From: CAYWTX01 sp964461295
GTDB lineage: Bacteria; Planctomycetota; Phycisphaerae; SM23-33
Reading direction: 5' to 3'
NCBI GenBank assembly: GCA_964461295.1
Contig: CAYWTX010000550.1
Coordinates: forward strand, 1 to 18,721
Length of the DNA stretch: 18,721 bases
In this document: positions 9,927-17,230 of the stretch, one piece after another
Numbering within the stretch: position 1 is the stretch's first letter
Layout of the letters: every line of letters begins with the position of its first letter
The notes under the pieces: generated by a model
The model's input: the letters and a program-made list of their open reading frames with translations, nothing else
Databases searched by the model: none
What the model was told of the DNA's origin: nothing
Translations under genes and position numbers: made by a program

Positions 9927-10290
9927 CGTTGCCGTCGGGCCCGGCGGCCAAGCCCTCAGAACGTGGTGCGCCATGCCGTGGTGCGGCGACCTGCCCGATG
10001 GCAGGACCGTCATCGGCACGCAGCCGCCACTGGTGTGGGACGGCAAGGCGTTCTCGCGGCTCCTGCCCGCCGACCAGTGCCCCGCCGGCTGGGTCGTCGC
10101 CGCCGACGGCGACGGGCGAATCTACTTCCTCACGGCCGAGGGCCTCGGCGCCGGCAACGGAGCCCGCACCGTGAAGGCGGCAACCGGACCGGCACGGGCC
10201 GGCTCCGTTGGCTCAGAACACCCAGCCCCTCTGCTGGCGTGGCACCCTTGGCAAAGGTATCATCATCCACTCCAACAGGAAGGACTTGCC
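9927..10290 (+). other. Coding-like tract without its own start or stop, possible gene remnant
   Basis: This 364-base gap is open in the frame of the downstream beta-propeller gene. It translates into sensible-looking protein, including DLPDGRTVIGTQPPLVW, then PADQCPAGWVVAADGDGRIY and FLTAEG. Third positions are overwhelmingly G or C, as in the real genes. The tract enters the propeller gene without a stop, yet that gene has its own Tat signal and ribosome site. An ATG exists at 9973 but has no obvious ribosome site. The composition could be a fragment of a propeller-like protein. I cannot tell a remnant from chance in GC-rich DNA. A copy of the CGTGGCACCC repeat lies at 10238-10247. Confidence 0.3.
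10238..10247 (-). repeat. Dispersed 10-mer GGGTGCCACG, inverted copy
   Basis: CGTGGCACCC on the plus strand is the reverse complement of GGGTGCCACG, which also occurs at 14306-14315 and in both arms of the inverted repeat at 15020-15058. All copies lie outside genes. Confidence 0.4.
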
Positions 10291-11256
10291 ATGAATCGGC
10301 GTGACTTGCTTCGCATCGGCGTCGTCGGCGCGGCGGCGTGGGCGGCGGGACGGACGGCGACGGCATGGGCAGCCGGCACGCCAGGCGCGGCGTCCGCGCC
10401 CGCGTCGGCGCCGGCCACGCAACCGGCCGGACGGCGATTCGCCATTGGCGACATGGCCGGCAAGAGAGTGCTCATCGTCGCTGCCGATGGGACCATCGAG
10501 TGGGAGCACCCCGCACCCAACGTCGGCGACCTGTGGGTGCTGCCCGGCGGCAACGTGCTGTTCACCACCGGCCGCGGGGCGATGGAAGTCACGCGTGAGA
10601 AGAAGGTGGTCTGGAAGTACGAAACCGCCAGCGAAGTCTACACCTGCCAGCGGCTGGCGAACGGGAACACTTTCGTGGGTGAGTGCTCCGCGGCGCGGCT
10701 GCTGGAGGTCACGCCCGAAGGCAAGATCGCCAGGGAGATCAAGCTGCTGGCCGAGCCCAAGGGCGGGCACATGTTCATGCGGAACGCTCGCGTGCTGGCC
10801 GACGGGCATTGCCTGGTCGCCCACACGGGCGGCGGCACCATCCGCGAGTACGACGCCGACGGCAAGAAAGTGTGGGAAGCCGCGGCGCCCTCCCCCTACG
10901 CAGCCATCCGTCTGCCGAGCGGCAGCACGCTCGTCTCCTGCGGCGAGGCCAAGGGCGGCAGCAAGGTGATGGAGATCGGCCAGACCGGCAAGACGGTCTG
11001 GGAAGTCGCGCAGAAGGACGTGCCCGACATCCTGCTGGCGTTCATGACCGGGATGCACCGGCTGCCCAATGGCAACACGGTGATGAGCAACTGGCTGGGC
11101 CACGGCAAGTTGGGCAAGGCCCCGCACCTGATCGAGGTCACGCCGGACAAGAAGGTCGTGTGGACCTACGCGAATCACAGGGACGTCAAGACGGTCGCCA
11201 CCGTGCAATGCCTCGATGTGAAAGGCGACGCGGTGAAAGGCGAACTGATCCGATAG
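10291..11256 (+). CDS. Tat-exported beta-propeller protein (PQQ/arylsulfotransferase-like repeats)
   Basis: 321 residues. The N-terminus MNRRDLLRIGVVGAAAWAAG carries a twin-arginine motif (R3, R4) and a hydrophobic stretch ending at AWAAG, so export in a folded state is likely. The mature part is made of about six repeats of the form G..VW......RLpnGnT.v....g..vlEvtpdGk. Examples are ADGTIEWEHPAP, EKKVVWKYETAS, DGKKVWEAAAPSP, TGKTVWEVAQKD and DKKVVWTYAN. This matches propellers of the PQQ-like or ASST-like class. No catalytic residues can be assigned, and it may be a binding protein. AGGAAGGA just before the ATG fixes the start, although the frame is open upstream. Its nearest neighbours on both sides also encode exported proteins, but gaps of hundreds of bases argue against an operon. 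Confidence 0.85.
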   Translation: MNRRDLLRIGVVGAAAWAAGRTATAWAAGTPGAASAPASAPATQPAGRRFAIGDMAGKRVLIVAADGTIEWEHPAPNVGDLWVLPGGNVLFTTGRGAMEVTREKKVVWKYETASEVYTCQRLANGNTFVGECSAARLLEVTPEGKIAREIKLLAEPKGGHMFMRNARVLADGHCLVAHTGGGTIREYDADGKKVWEAAAPSPYAAIRLPSGSTLVSCGEAKGGSKVMEIGQTGKTVWEVAQKDVPDILLAFMTGMHRLPNGNTVMSNWLGHGKLGKAPHLIEVTPDKKVVWTYANHRDVKTVATVQCLDVKGDAVKGELIR

Positions 11257-11540
11257 GAAAGGAAGAGAGAGAAGCATAGAGACTGTAGCCCTTGGTGTGT
11301 CTTCTTCAGCCCAAGGGGCTGGTGGAATGAAGCGCAGGCCGTGGAGGCTCTTGACGGCCTGGGCTGTGATCCATCAGCTTTACGGGCATGGACCAGCGAT
11401 GCGCCTGTCTCCGAATTGCACCGATGGTGCCACAGCCTCAAGTCAAGAAAGCGCCTGTGTGCCTGTGGTTCTTCATCGACGACGGGAAGCGCCTTACAAC
11501 TCCGATGGCCCGGGACGACAACAACGCTGAGAGGTGATCC
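11257..11540 (+). other. Intergenic gap with two hairpins
   Basis: AGCCCTTGG (11287-11295) pairs with CCAAGGGGCT (11311-11320) with one bulge, and may end transcription of the propeller gene. CAGGCCGT (11335-11342) pairs perfectly with ACGGCCTG (11354-11361). A GGTGCCAC half-copy of the dispersed repeat is at 11426-11433. I see no gene. Short open frames across the gap lack ribosome sites and recognisable domains. Confidence 0.35.
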
Positions 11541-14297
11541 ATGGGAATCATTCCGAACCGTTCACCGTCCGGCTTCGGGCGAGTCGGCGTGTTCGCCGTT
11601 GCGGCCTCCACGCTGATGCTGCTGTCCGCCGCCCTTTGCGTAGCCGGCGATGCGAAGGAGATGTCGGCGTCCTATCTCGCCGGCCTGGATGCGCTGTCGG
11701 CCGGGCGGTGGGCCGATGCCCTGGCCGCGTTCACCAAGGCGACCGATGCCGACGAGGAGAACGCCGACTACCACACCGCCCGCGGCGTGGCTCTGGTCCT
11801 GTCGCAGCAGTTCCCGCCCGCCATCAAGGAACTCCAGCGTTCTCTGCGGCTGCGGGCCAACGAGTGGGAGACCAAGCTGTGGCTCTCGGCGGCGTACAAG
11901 ATGGGCGGCGACCCGGCCAAGGCGGCTGAGTACCTGGTCTATGGTCCGCCCGGGCACGGCAGGCCGGACAAGGCCGTCCTGGACTACAGCATATTCGTCT
12001 CCACGCTGACCCAGAACTACTGGTACGCGCTCACCAACGGGCAATACGTGGACTACAAGACGAAGAAGTCCATGAGCACCAAGGACATCGCGGCCGCGGA
12101 ATTCCCGCGGGCCGGGGCCATGTTTGCCCAGCGCCGCCAGGGGGCCGCCCCGCCGCAGTTGGGCGGCGTCCTGCTGGACCGGATCAAGGCGAACATGAAG
12201 GACCGGCAGTACGCCGCCGCCGTGAAGGACCTCGACTCGCTGCTGGCGGCTTCGCCGGAGGACGACAACCTGCTGCTGCTCCACGCCGACGCCCTGCTGG
12301 CCTTGGGCGACTACACCGGCAGCCGGTCGGAGTACACCCGCGTCCTGACCAACCAGCCAACCTGGACGGGCGCGTATCTCGCCCGGGCGCAGGCGGCAGC
12401 CCACCTGGCCGACGCGGCGCGAGCCAGGAGCGACCTGGCCATTGCAGGGAAGCTGGGAGCCAAGGACGTCGACGCGGTAGGCCAGGAGGTCAATCGCGTG
12501 CTGGCGGGCATCAGGCCGCAGGCCCCGGCCGAGGCGCTGGCCCAACTGGACAGGGCCGTTCGCGCGGGCGAGGGCGACGCCCGCCTGGCGGAACTGGCCC
12601 TGGCCGTCGAGCAGGCCGTCAATGCCCGCCGGCTGCGATACGACGAGATCTACCAGGACCGGCTGCGCATGCTGGACGAGGCCCGCCGGGCCGACTCGAA
12701 GAACCCCGACCGCCTCGCCGACCTGGCGGACTTCCTGTTTGCCGAATCAAGCCCGCCCTTCGAGCAGGTCGAGCCGCGAAGTTGGCCGGTCTATTTCCGC
12801 CACGTGCCGCAGGCGGTGGCGAAGTTCGGCCCGGCCGGCGAAATCCTGCCCGCCCCGCCCGCGCGGCGGACGGCCGGCGAGGTGGCCCGGGCCTTCGGGC
12901 TGCTTGAGGAGGCCCTGGCCGCCAACCCCAATCACGTCCGCTCGCTGGGCATCAAGGGCACGATCCTCAACTCGCGGGGCGAACACGCGCAGGCCCGCAA
13001 CGCCCTGGACAAGGCCCTAGCCGTCAAGCCCAACGACCCCGTCCTGCTGCGGGAGCGGTCGGTCGCCCTCCAGGGCATCGCCCGGGCGAACGCGCTGGCT
13101 GCCGCGGCCTTGCGAACGCCCAGTATCAGCACGGTCAACAACGGCGATGGGACTTCGACAACGACCACCCGGTACCCCAGCCCGGCCGACCTGGCCCGGG
13201 CGGACGCCCTGGATCGAGAAGCGAAGGAGTGCCACGAGAAGGCGGTGGAGGACATGGCCAGGGCCCAGAAGCTGACGGCCGGCACGGCGTTGGGCGCTTA
13301 CTACCAGGGCCTCGTCGACTACGCCTACCACGATGTCAAGCAGGCCCAGGCCGACTTCCAGCAGGCGGTCAAGCTCGATCCGAAGTTTCGCGACGCGTGG
13401 GAGCAATTGGCCAAGACCAGTTGGGAACTGGGCCTGCCGGAGGAATGGGCGGTTGCCCGCGTGGGGGCGCTGAGCTTGATCCAGACCACCGCGGGGCCTT
13501 GGCTGACGGTGGCGCGCGATCGCATCGTCAAGACGCAGTTCAAGAGCGCCCGCGAGGCCCTCGTCGCCGCCCGCCAGCTCGATCCTGCCGACGCCCGGGC
13601 CCAGTTCTACGAGGCGGAGATCGACGCGGCGAATGACAAGCCTGACCAGGCCCTGGTGCGATACCACGTCGCCCTGGCCCTGGTAGAGGCACGCAGCCGC
13701 CTGCACGGGCGGAACTTCGCCACGCCCCAGCCGCGATCCCTGCCGCCGGAGCCCCAGGACATCGGCCTGATCGTGGCCCTGCGCAACAAGGTGGGCGCAC
13801 TGCTGTTTGAGCAGGGACAGGCCCAACGGGCGGAGAAGTTGTTCCAGGCCAATGTGGACTTCCTTGCCGTCCTGCCGCCGGAGAAGCAGGCGACGCCGGT
13901 GCCGCGGGCCGTCCTGCCCAGCAGCACCATCGACCCCGGCGCCGTTCCGCTCAACGAGACCTGCGCCAGTCTGAAGATCCGCGCCCAGGCGGGGGTGGAC
14001 TACACCGGCTGGACCCGGCGATACCGCGACCCCGCGGACGTTGCCTTGGCCTCCCGGACCTACAAGCGGCTTGTGGTGGACTTCAACGTCACCGACCCCA
14101 AGCCCGAGGTGCTCCAGGCGGTGATTTCCCTGGGTCTGGCCGAACTGCACGTCAGCAAGGGCAACTTCGCCGAGGCCAGGGAGTTGCTCCGCAACCAAGG
14201 GGCCACGCCTCAGCCGCTCTGGCAGGAGATGCGCAAGGTTGAGAGCCAGGTGAACGAGGCGCGACGACCGGCTAGTGTTCTGCCAGAAATGAAATGA
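11541..14297 (+). CDS. Large exported TPR-repeat protein
   Basis: 918 residues. A long N-region (MGIIPNRSPSGFGRVG) is followed by a hydrophobic core AVAASTLMLLSAALCVAG, which gives a signal peptide cut near residue 36. The rest is mostly helical TPR repeats, for example ALSAGRWADALAAFTKATD, LLASPEDDNLLLLHADALL, LEEALAANPNHVRSLGIKG and YHDVKQAQADFQQAVKLDP. A low-complexity linker near 525-550 (NNGDGTSTTTTRYPSP) separates two TPR blocks. No catalytic domain is visible, so a scaffold role in the periplasm or envelope is the best guess. GAGAGGTG before the ATG supports the start. It resembles the TPR parts of the fusion protein at 5234-9151 in style, but has no peptidase or hydrolase domain. It is a single-gene unit, followed by about 950 bases without an intact gene. 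Confidence 0.85.
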   Translation: MGIIPNRSPSGFGRVGVFAVAASTLMLLSAALCVAGDAKEMSASYLAGLDALSAGRWADALAAFTKATDADEENADYHTARGVALVLSQQFPPAIKELQRSLRLRANEWETKLWLSAAYKMGGDPAKAAEYLVYGPPGHGRPDKAVLDYSIFVSTLTQNYWYALTNGQYVDYKTKKSMSTKDIAAAEFPRAGAMFAQRRQGAAPPQLGGVLLDRIKANMKDRQYAAAVKDLDSLLAASPEDDNLLLLHADALLALGDYTGSRSEYTRVLTNQPTWTGAYLARAQAAAHLADAARARSDLAIAGKLGAKDVDAVGQEVNRVLAGIRPQAPAEALAQLDRAVRAGEGDARLAELALAVEQAVNARRLRYDEIYQDRLRMLDEARRADSKNPDRLADLADFLFAESSPPFEQVEPRSWPVYFRHVPQAVAKFGPAGEILPAPPARRTAGEVARAFGLLEEALAANPNHVRSLGIKGTILNSRGEHAQARNALDKALAVKPNDPVLLRERSVALQGIARANALAAAALRTPSISTVNNGDGTSTTTTRYPSPADLARADALDREAKECHEKAVEDMARAQKLTAGTALGAYYQGLVDYAYHDVKQAQADFQQAVKLDPKFRDAWEQLAKTSWELGLPEEWAVARVGALSLIQTTAGPWLTVARDRIVKTQFKSAREALVAARQLDPADARAQFYEAEIDAANDKPDQALVRYHVALALVEARSRLHGRNFATPQPRSLPPEPQDIGLIVALRNKVGALLFEQGQAQRAEKLFQANVDFLAVLPPEKQATPVPRAVLPSSTIDPGAVPLNETCASLKIRAQAGVDYTGWTRRYRDPADVALASRTYKRLVVDFNVTDPKPEVLQAVISLGLAELHVSKGNFAEARELLRNQGATPQPLWQEMRKVESQVNEARRPASVLPEMK

Positions 14298-14305
14298 CGG
14301 GTATC

Positions 14306-14315
14306 GGGTGCCACG
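14306..14315 (+). repeat. Dispersed 10-mer GGGTGCCACG
   Basis: A single arm of the motif that forms the inverted repeat at 15020-15058, located nine bases after the TPR gene stop. It may be a half-site or a decayed copy. Confidence 0.4.
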
Positions 14316-14378
14316 CAACGCCGTTCACGGATTCGGCCTGTCTTGCGTTGTAACCTACAACAAATGATGCGCTTCTAA

Positions 14379-14772
14379 TATACTGATCGCGCGCTTGATC
14401 CGGTCTCCTTTGGCAGATTGCGATGGATTCCCATGGCGGCGGATGGCTCTCGCGTCGCTTGTCCTCCAACGGCCGCCAACGAAGTGGCGTTTGGTTACGG
14501 AGCCAAGAGGAAGTCTGCCCCGCGGCAGTACCTCACGACGGTGTTCCACCTGGCCACGGGATTGGCCTGGGACTGGCGCAGAGGTCCAGTGGACGCTGCG
14601 CGTGGTGCGTCGAGCGACACGGCAGCGCCGGGCGCGAGTGCCGACCGGCGGGCCGGCCGGGCAACTGCGGAAAGCATGCGTGGATGAGTATGCACGATCC
14701 GGTTCGAGGAAGGCGCGGAACTGGCCGCACAGGAAGAAGGAGCAACCGCCAGGTCGTCCTCAGAGTTTGTGA
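14379..14772 (+). pseudogene. Internally deleted IS4-type transposase remnant
   Basis: Two transposase pieces lie in different frames. In one frame (14379 to about 14590) I read RLRWIPMAADGSRVACP, then TAANEVAFGYGAKRKSAP, then QYLTTVFHLATGLAWDWRRG. This is the IS4-type region around the first catalytic Asp (codon 14442). From about 14587 a second frame reads LRVVRRATRQRR, then SGSRKARNWPHRKKEQPPGRP, stopping at TGA 14770-14772. This is the C-terminal tail seen in IS4-family transposases (KKARDWPHKK.EKPPG.P). Everything between, including the second Asp and catalytic Glu, is missing, and a TAA at 14376-14378 bounds the 5' side. The protein cannot be active. Family assignment is from memory of IS4 motifs. 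Confidence 0.7.
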
Positions 14773-14815
14773 AAGAATTGGGTCTCGCAGGTTTGCCCGC
14801 GCTGGACGCTTTCTG

Positions 14816-14900
14816 TCGCCCCTTCGGGGCTCCATGCTTAATTGCTTGTGTACCGGGGGCTTACGCCCGCGGCCAAATCCTGATCGCCCCTTCCGGGCGA
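14816..14900. repeat. Cluster of three short hairpins, REP-like
   Basis: Three small GC hairpins are spaced about 35 bases apart: GCCCCTTCGGGGC (14818-14830); CCGGGGGC-TTAC-GCCCGCGG (14853-14872, seven of eight pairs); and TCGCCC-CTTCC-GGGCGA region (14884-14900). The arrangement of a hairpin, a short spacer and a hairpin with a TTAC loop looks like intergenic palindromic repeats that occur in many copies in some GC-rich bacterial genomes. They lie just after the transposase remnant. Confidence 0.55.
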
Positions 14901-15019
14901 AGAGGGACAAGGCCGCTTCCGCGATTCTTCCACAAACTCTCAGTCCGCATGGCAACGGAGATGGAAGTCCAGCAGGCACAGCGAGCATCACCGTGGGCTA
15001 GCTGCATAGTTTGCGGCGT

Positions 15020-15058
15020 TGGGTGCCACGGCTGCAAACAGCGCAGCCGTGGCACCCA
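15020..15058. repeat. Perfect 16-bp inverted repeat
   Basis: TGGGTGCCACGGCTGC (15020-15035) and GCAGCCGTGGCACCCA (15043-15058) are exact complements around a 7-base loop AAACAGC. It lies about 195 bases before the radical SAM gene, has no T-tail and contains both orientations of the dispersed GGGTGCCACG motif. A repetitive intergenic palindrome is more likely than a terminator. Confidence 0.75.
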
Positions 15059-15136
15059 TGAAATCATGGCCTGAAGGACACTCCCTTCGCCTCCTCGTAG
15101 AAGTGGTATCTCTTTTCAGCCTTTTCTCGCTGGATG

Positions 15137-15166
15137 CTGGAACTCCGCGTCCACTTCTGTTACCAT
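15137..15166 (+). promoter_or_regulatory. Weak candidate promoter of the radical SAM gene
   Basis: CTGGAA (15137-15142) and TACCAT (15161-15166) are 18 bases apart, about 85 bases before the start codon. The -10-like hexamer is identical to that proposed for the ferredoxin. The match to consensus is modest. Confidence 0.22.
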
Positions 15167-15251
15167 CCTTCGATTCGCGCCAGGACGGAAGGTCGGTTCC
15201 GGGCTCCGGGCTCACGGCCCCACGACATCCGGCCCAGCGGAGGTATCGAGA

Positions 15252-16847
15252 ATGTCACGACAGAACGTCGGCCTGTGCAACACGTGCAGTGCTCGCGTGC
15301 CCGCGGAGTTCTTCGAGCGCGACGGGCAGATCTGGATCCGCAAGAACTGCGCCGAGCACGGCATCAACGAGTCGCTGGTCAGCACCAACGCGAAGATCTG
15401 GCTGAACAAGCGCGACATGTGGCAGTACGTTGAGCCCGAGGCGAAGGTCTGCACCCTCAAGTGCGACAAGTGCAGGCACGACCACAAGCCCAACATCTGC
15501 TTCATCGACGTCACCAACCACTGCAACATGAACTGCCCCATCTGCATCGCCACGGTGCCCGGCATGGGGTTCGACTACAATCCGCCCGTCAGCTACTTCG
15601 AGAGGATCTTCGCCCACGTCAGCCAGTGGGACCCCAAGCCCATCATCCAGCTCTTCGGCGGCGAGCCCACCGTCCGCGACGACCTGTTCGACATCATCGC
15701 GGCCGCCCGCAAGCACGGCCTGCGCCCCAACGTCACCACCAACGGCGTGCGGCTGGCGAACGAGGAGTACGCCAGGAAGTTCTGCGAGCAGCGGATCGGC
15801 GTGCGGTTCGCGTTTGACGGCTTCGACCCGGACATCTACGAGAAGCTGCGCCGCAACCGCCCCGCGTACTTCAAGAAGCTCAAGGGTCTGGAGAACCTCA
15901 AGAAGTTCAGCCGCCGCAAGCAGACGATGATCGCGTGCGCGGCCTGGGGCATCAACGACCACCACATCCGCGGCATGATCGACTACATCCACGAGAACGC
16001 CGACTTCATCTCTGAACTGGCGATCATCCCCCTGGCCGACACGTGGGACAAGGAGGACTTCAAAGAGGCCCGCCCATGCACGCTCGAGGACGTCGAGAAG
16101 ATGGTGCAGATCGCCGTCGGCGGCGACGAGGTCGAGTTCATTCCCGCCGGGCTGTCGTACGCGATGCGGATTCCGCGCCCGTTCTTCCGCCACAACCCGC
16201 GATCCGAACTGCTGCTGTTGGCGGGCGTGCATCCCAACTGCGAGTCGATGACCGTCCTGGTGGACGACGGCAAACGGTATCGCGGCATCAACCACTACCT
16301 GAGGGTGCCGCTGAGCAAGGCGGCCGTCGAGTTCGCCTCGCTGTGCCGCAAGATCGAGCCGAGGCTCAAGGAACTGGATCCCAAGAGGCGATGGCAGCGG
16401 CTGAAGGGCCAGTGGCTGGTGGTCAGGACGCTTCTCGGCTGGGTGCTGCGGACGTTCGACTTCGGCAAGCTGACGGGCGGCAACCCGCCGCTGGCCATGC
16501 TGAAGATGCTGATGGAGGACCTGCGGTACAACTTCACGCGCAAGGGCGCGCTGGACCCGGGCGAGAGCCGCCGGCGGCGGCGCTTCCTCCGCGTGGCCAT
16601 GCTCCCCTTCGAGGAGCAGCACTCGGTGGACGCGACGCGCCTGGAGAACTGCAAGGCCGTCTTCCCCTACGAGGACGCCGATACGGGCAAGATCAACATG
16701 ATCCCGGCCTGCATGTGGGTGCCCTACCGCAACGACGTGCTGCGGAAGATCTCCGAGAAGTATGGCGTGGTGGACGGCAAGGGGCGCATGAAGGCCCCCG
16801 GCACGGCGGACTTGGCGACGCAGGCCGCGGCGCCGGCGGGAGCGTAG
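15252..16847 (+). CDS. Radical SAM protein of the Tes/MJ0619 (tetraether synthase-like) family
   Basis: 531 residues. The SAM-cleaving cluster motif is CNMNCPIC (C91, C95, C98), and GGEPT at 136-140 is the usual SAM-binding strand. Before it lies a distinctive N-terminus with LCNTC (C9, C12) and KNCAEHG (C33, H36). A cysteine-rich stretch follows, VCTLKCDKCRHDHKPNICF (C67, C71, C74, C83), leading into IDVTNHCNMNCPIC. This order matches archaeal Tes/MJ0619, where extra cysteines hold auxiliary clusters and a rubredoxin-like iron. The C-terminus has PACMWVPYRNDVLRK, comparable to that family's conserved end. Tes couples lipid chains tail to tail, and bacterial relatives are proposed to make membrane-spanning lipids. 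The substrate here is not shown by sequence. GGAGGT at 15239-15244 sets the start. No lipid gene is adjacent. Confidence 0.88.
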   Translation: MSRQNVGLCNTCSARVPAEFFERDGQIWIRKNCAEHGINESLVSTNAKIWLNKRDMWQYVEPEAKVCTLKCDKCRHDHKPNICFIDVTNHCNMNCPICIATVPGMGFDYNPPVSYFERIFAHVSQWDPKPIIQLFGGEPTVRDDLFDIIAAARKHGLRPNVTTNGVRLANEEYARKFCEQRIGVRFAFDGFDPDIYEKLRRNRPAYFKKLKGLENLKKFSRRKQTMIACAAWGINDHHIRGMIDYIHENADFISELAIIPLADTWDKEDFKEARPCTLEDVEKMVQIAVGGDEVEFIPAGLSYAMRIPRPFFRHNPRSELLLLAGVHPNCESMTVLVDDGKRYRGINHYLRVPLSKAAVEFASLCRKIEPRLKELDPKRRWQRLKGQWLVVRTLLGWVLRTFDFGKLTGGNPPLAMLKMLMEDLRYNFTRKGALDPGESRRRRRFLRVAMLPFEEQHSVDATRLENCKAVFPYEDADTGKINMIPACMWVPYRNDVLRKISEKYGVVDGKGRMKAPGTADLATQAAAPAGA

Positions 16848-16867
16848 GCAACGAGCGGTCCGCCGGT

Positions 16868-17230
16868 ATAGTACGAACGATTACGGAGAAGCCGGCGATC
16901 CTTCCAGACGATCTTTACATCGAGAAGCACGGCGGAAGCGATGTTCGCGAGGCCGTAACTGGCGTTGGCATCGAACACGTCCTGTGGGCGTACCCCAGCG
17001 GAATGCTGGCCGAGGAAATTGCCGCCGCGTTCACCACCGTGCCGCTGGACGCCATGCACGGCGTCATCGCCTGCTACCTGCGCAATCGCCGCGGCGCTGA
17101 CACCTCCATCCCCCAGTGGCGCCGCGCCGCGCGCCAGAACCGCGCTCGCCAATCCGCCTCGCATCCCTCGCCCGTGGTCGGCCGTCCTAGGAATCGCTGC
17201 ATCCGTGCTGATTCGTTGGACTATTGGTGA
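16868..17230 (+). pseudogene. DUF433 antitoxin-like frame lacking a standard start codon
   Basis: The frame reads RTITEKPAILPDDLYIEKHG, then GVGIEHVLWAYPSGMLAEEI, then PLDAMHGVIACYLRNRRG and IPQWRRAARQNRARQ. The pattern hydrophobic-E-H-V..AY..GM..EEI followed by L...HGVIACYL.NR is that of DUF433, a small helix-turn-helix protein usually paired with a DUF5615 PIN-like toxin. No ATG, GTG or TTG lies in this frame between the radical SAM stop and Met-46 of this reading. ATA at 16868-16870 sits where the start would be expected, so a mutated start is likely. No DUF5615 gene follows: a low-GC gene on the opposite strand begins its stop codon at 17221, overlapping the end of this frame by ten bases. 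It could be expressed from a rare start, but a decaying orphan antitoxin is more likely. Confidence 0.55.

Noticed and set aside
14347..14381. Hairpin GTTGTA-ACC-TACAAC and TAATAT as a promoter
   Set aside because: TAATAT has no -35 at suitable distance, and downstream there is only the broken transposase.
14298..15251. Search for tRNA, rRNA or a CRISPR array in the longest gap
   Set aside because: No cloverleaf, no rRNA-like sequence and no regularly spaced identical repeats. The three hairpins differ from each other and lack constant repeats with variable spacers.
16043..16867. Upstream extension of the DUF433 frame through the radical SAM gene
   Set aside because: That part is a shadow frame of the radical SAM gene, Arg and Gly rich. 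Only the portion after about 16868 is protein-like.
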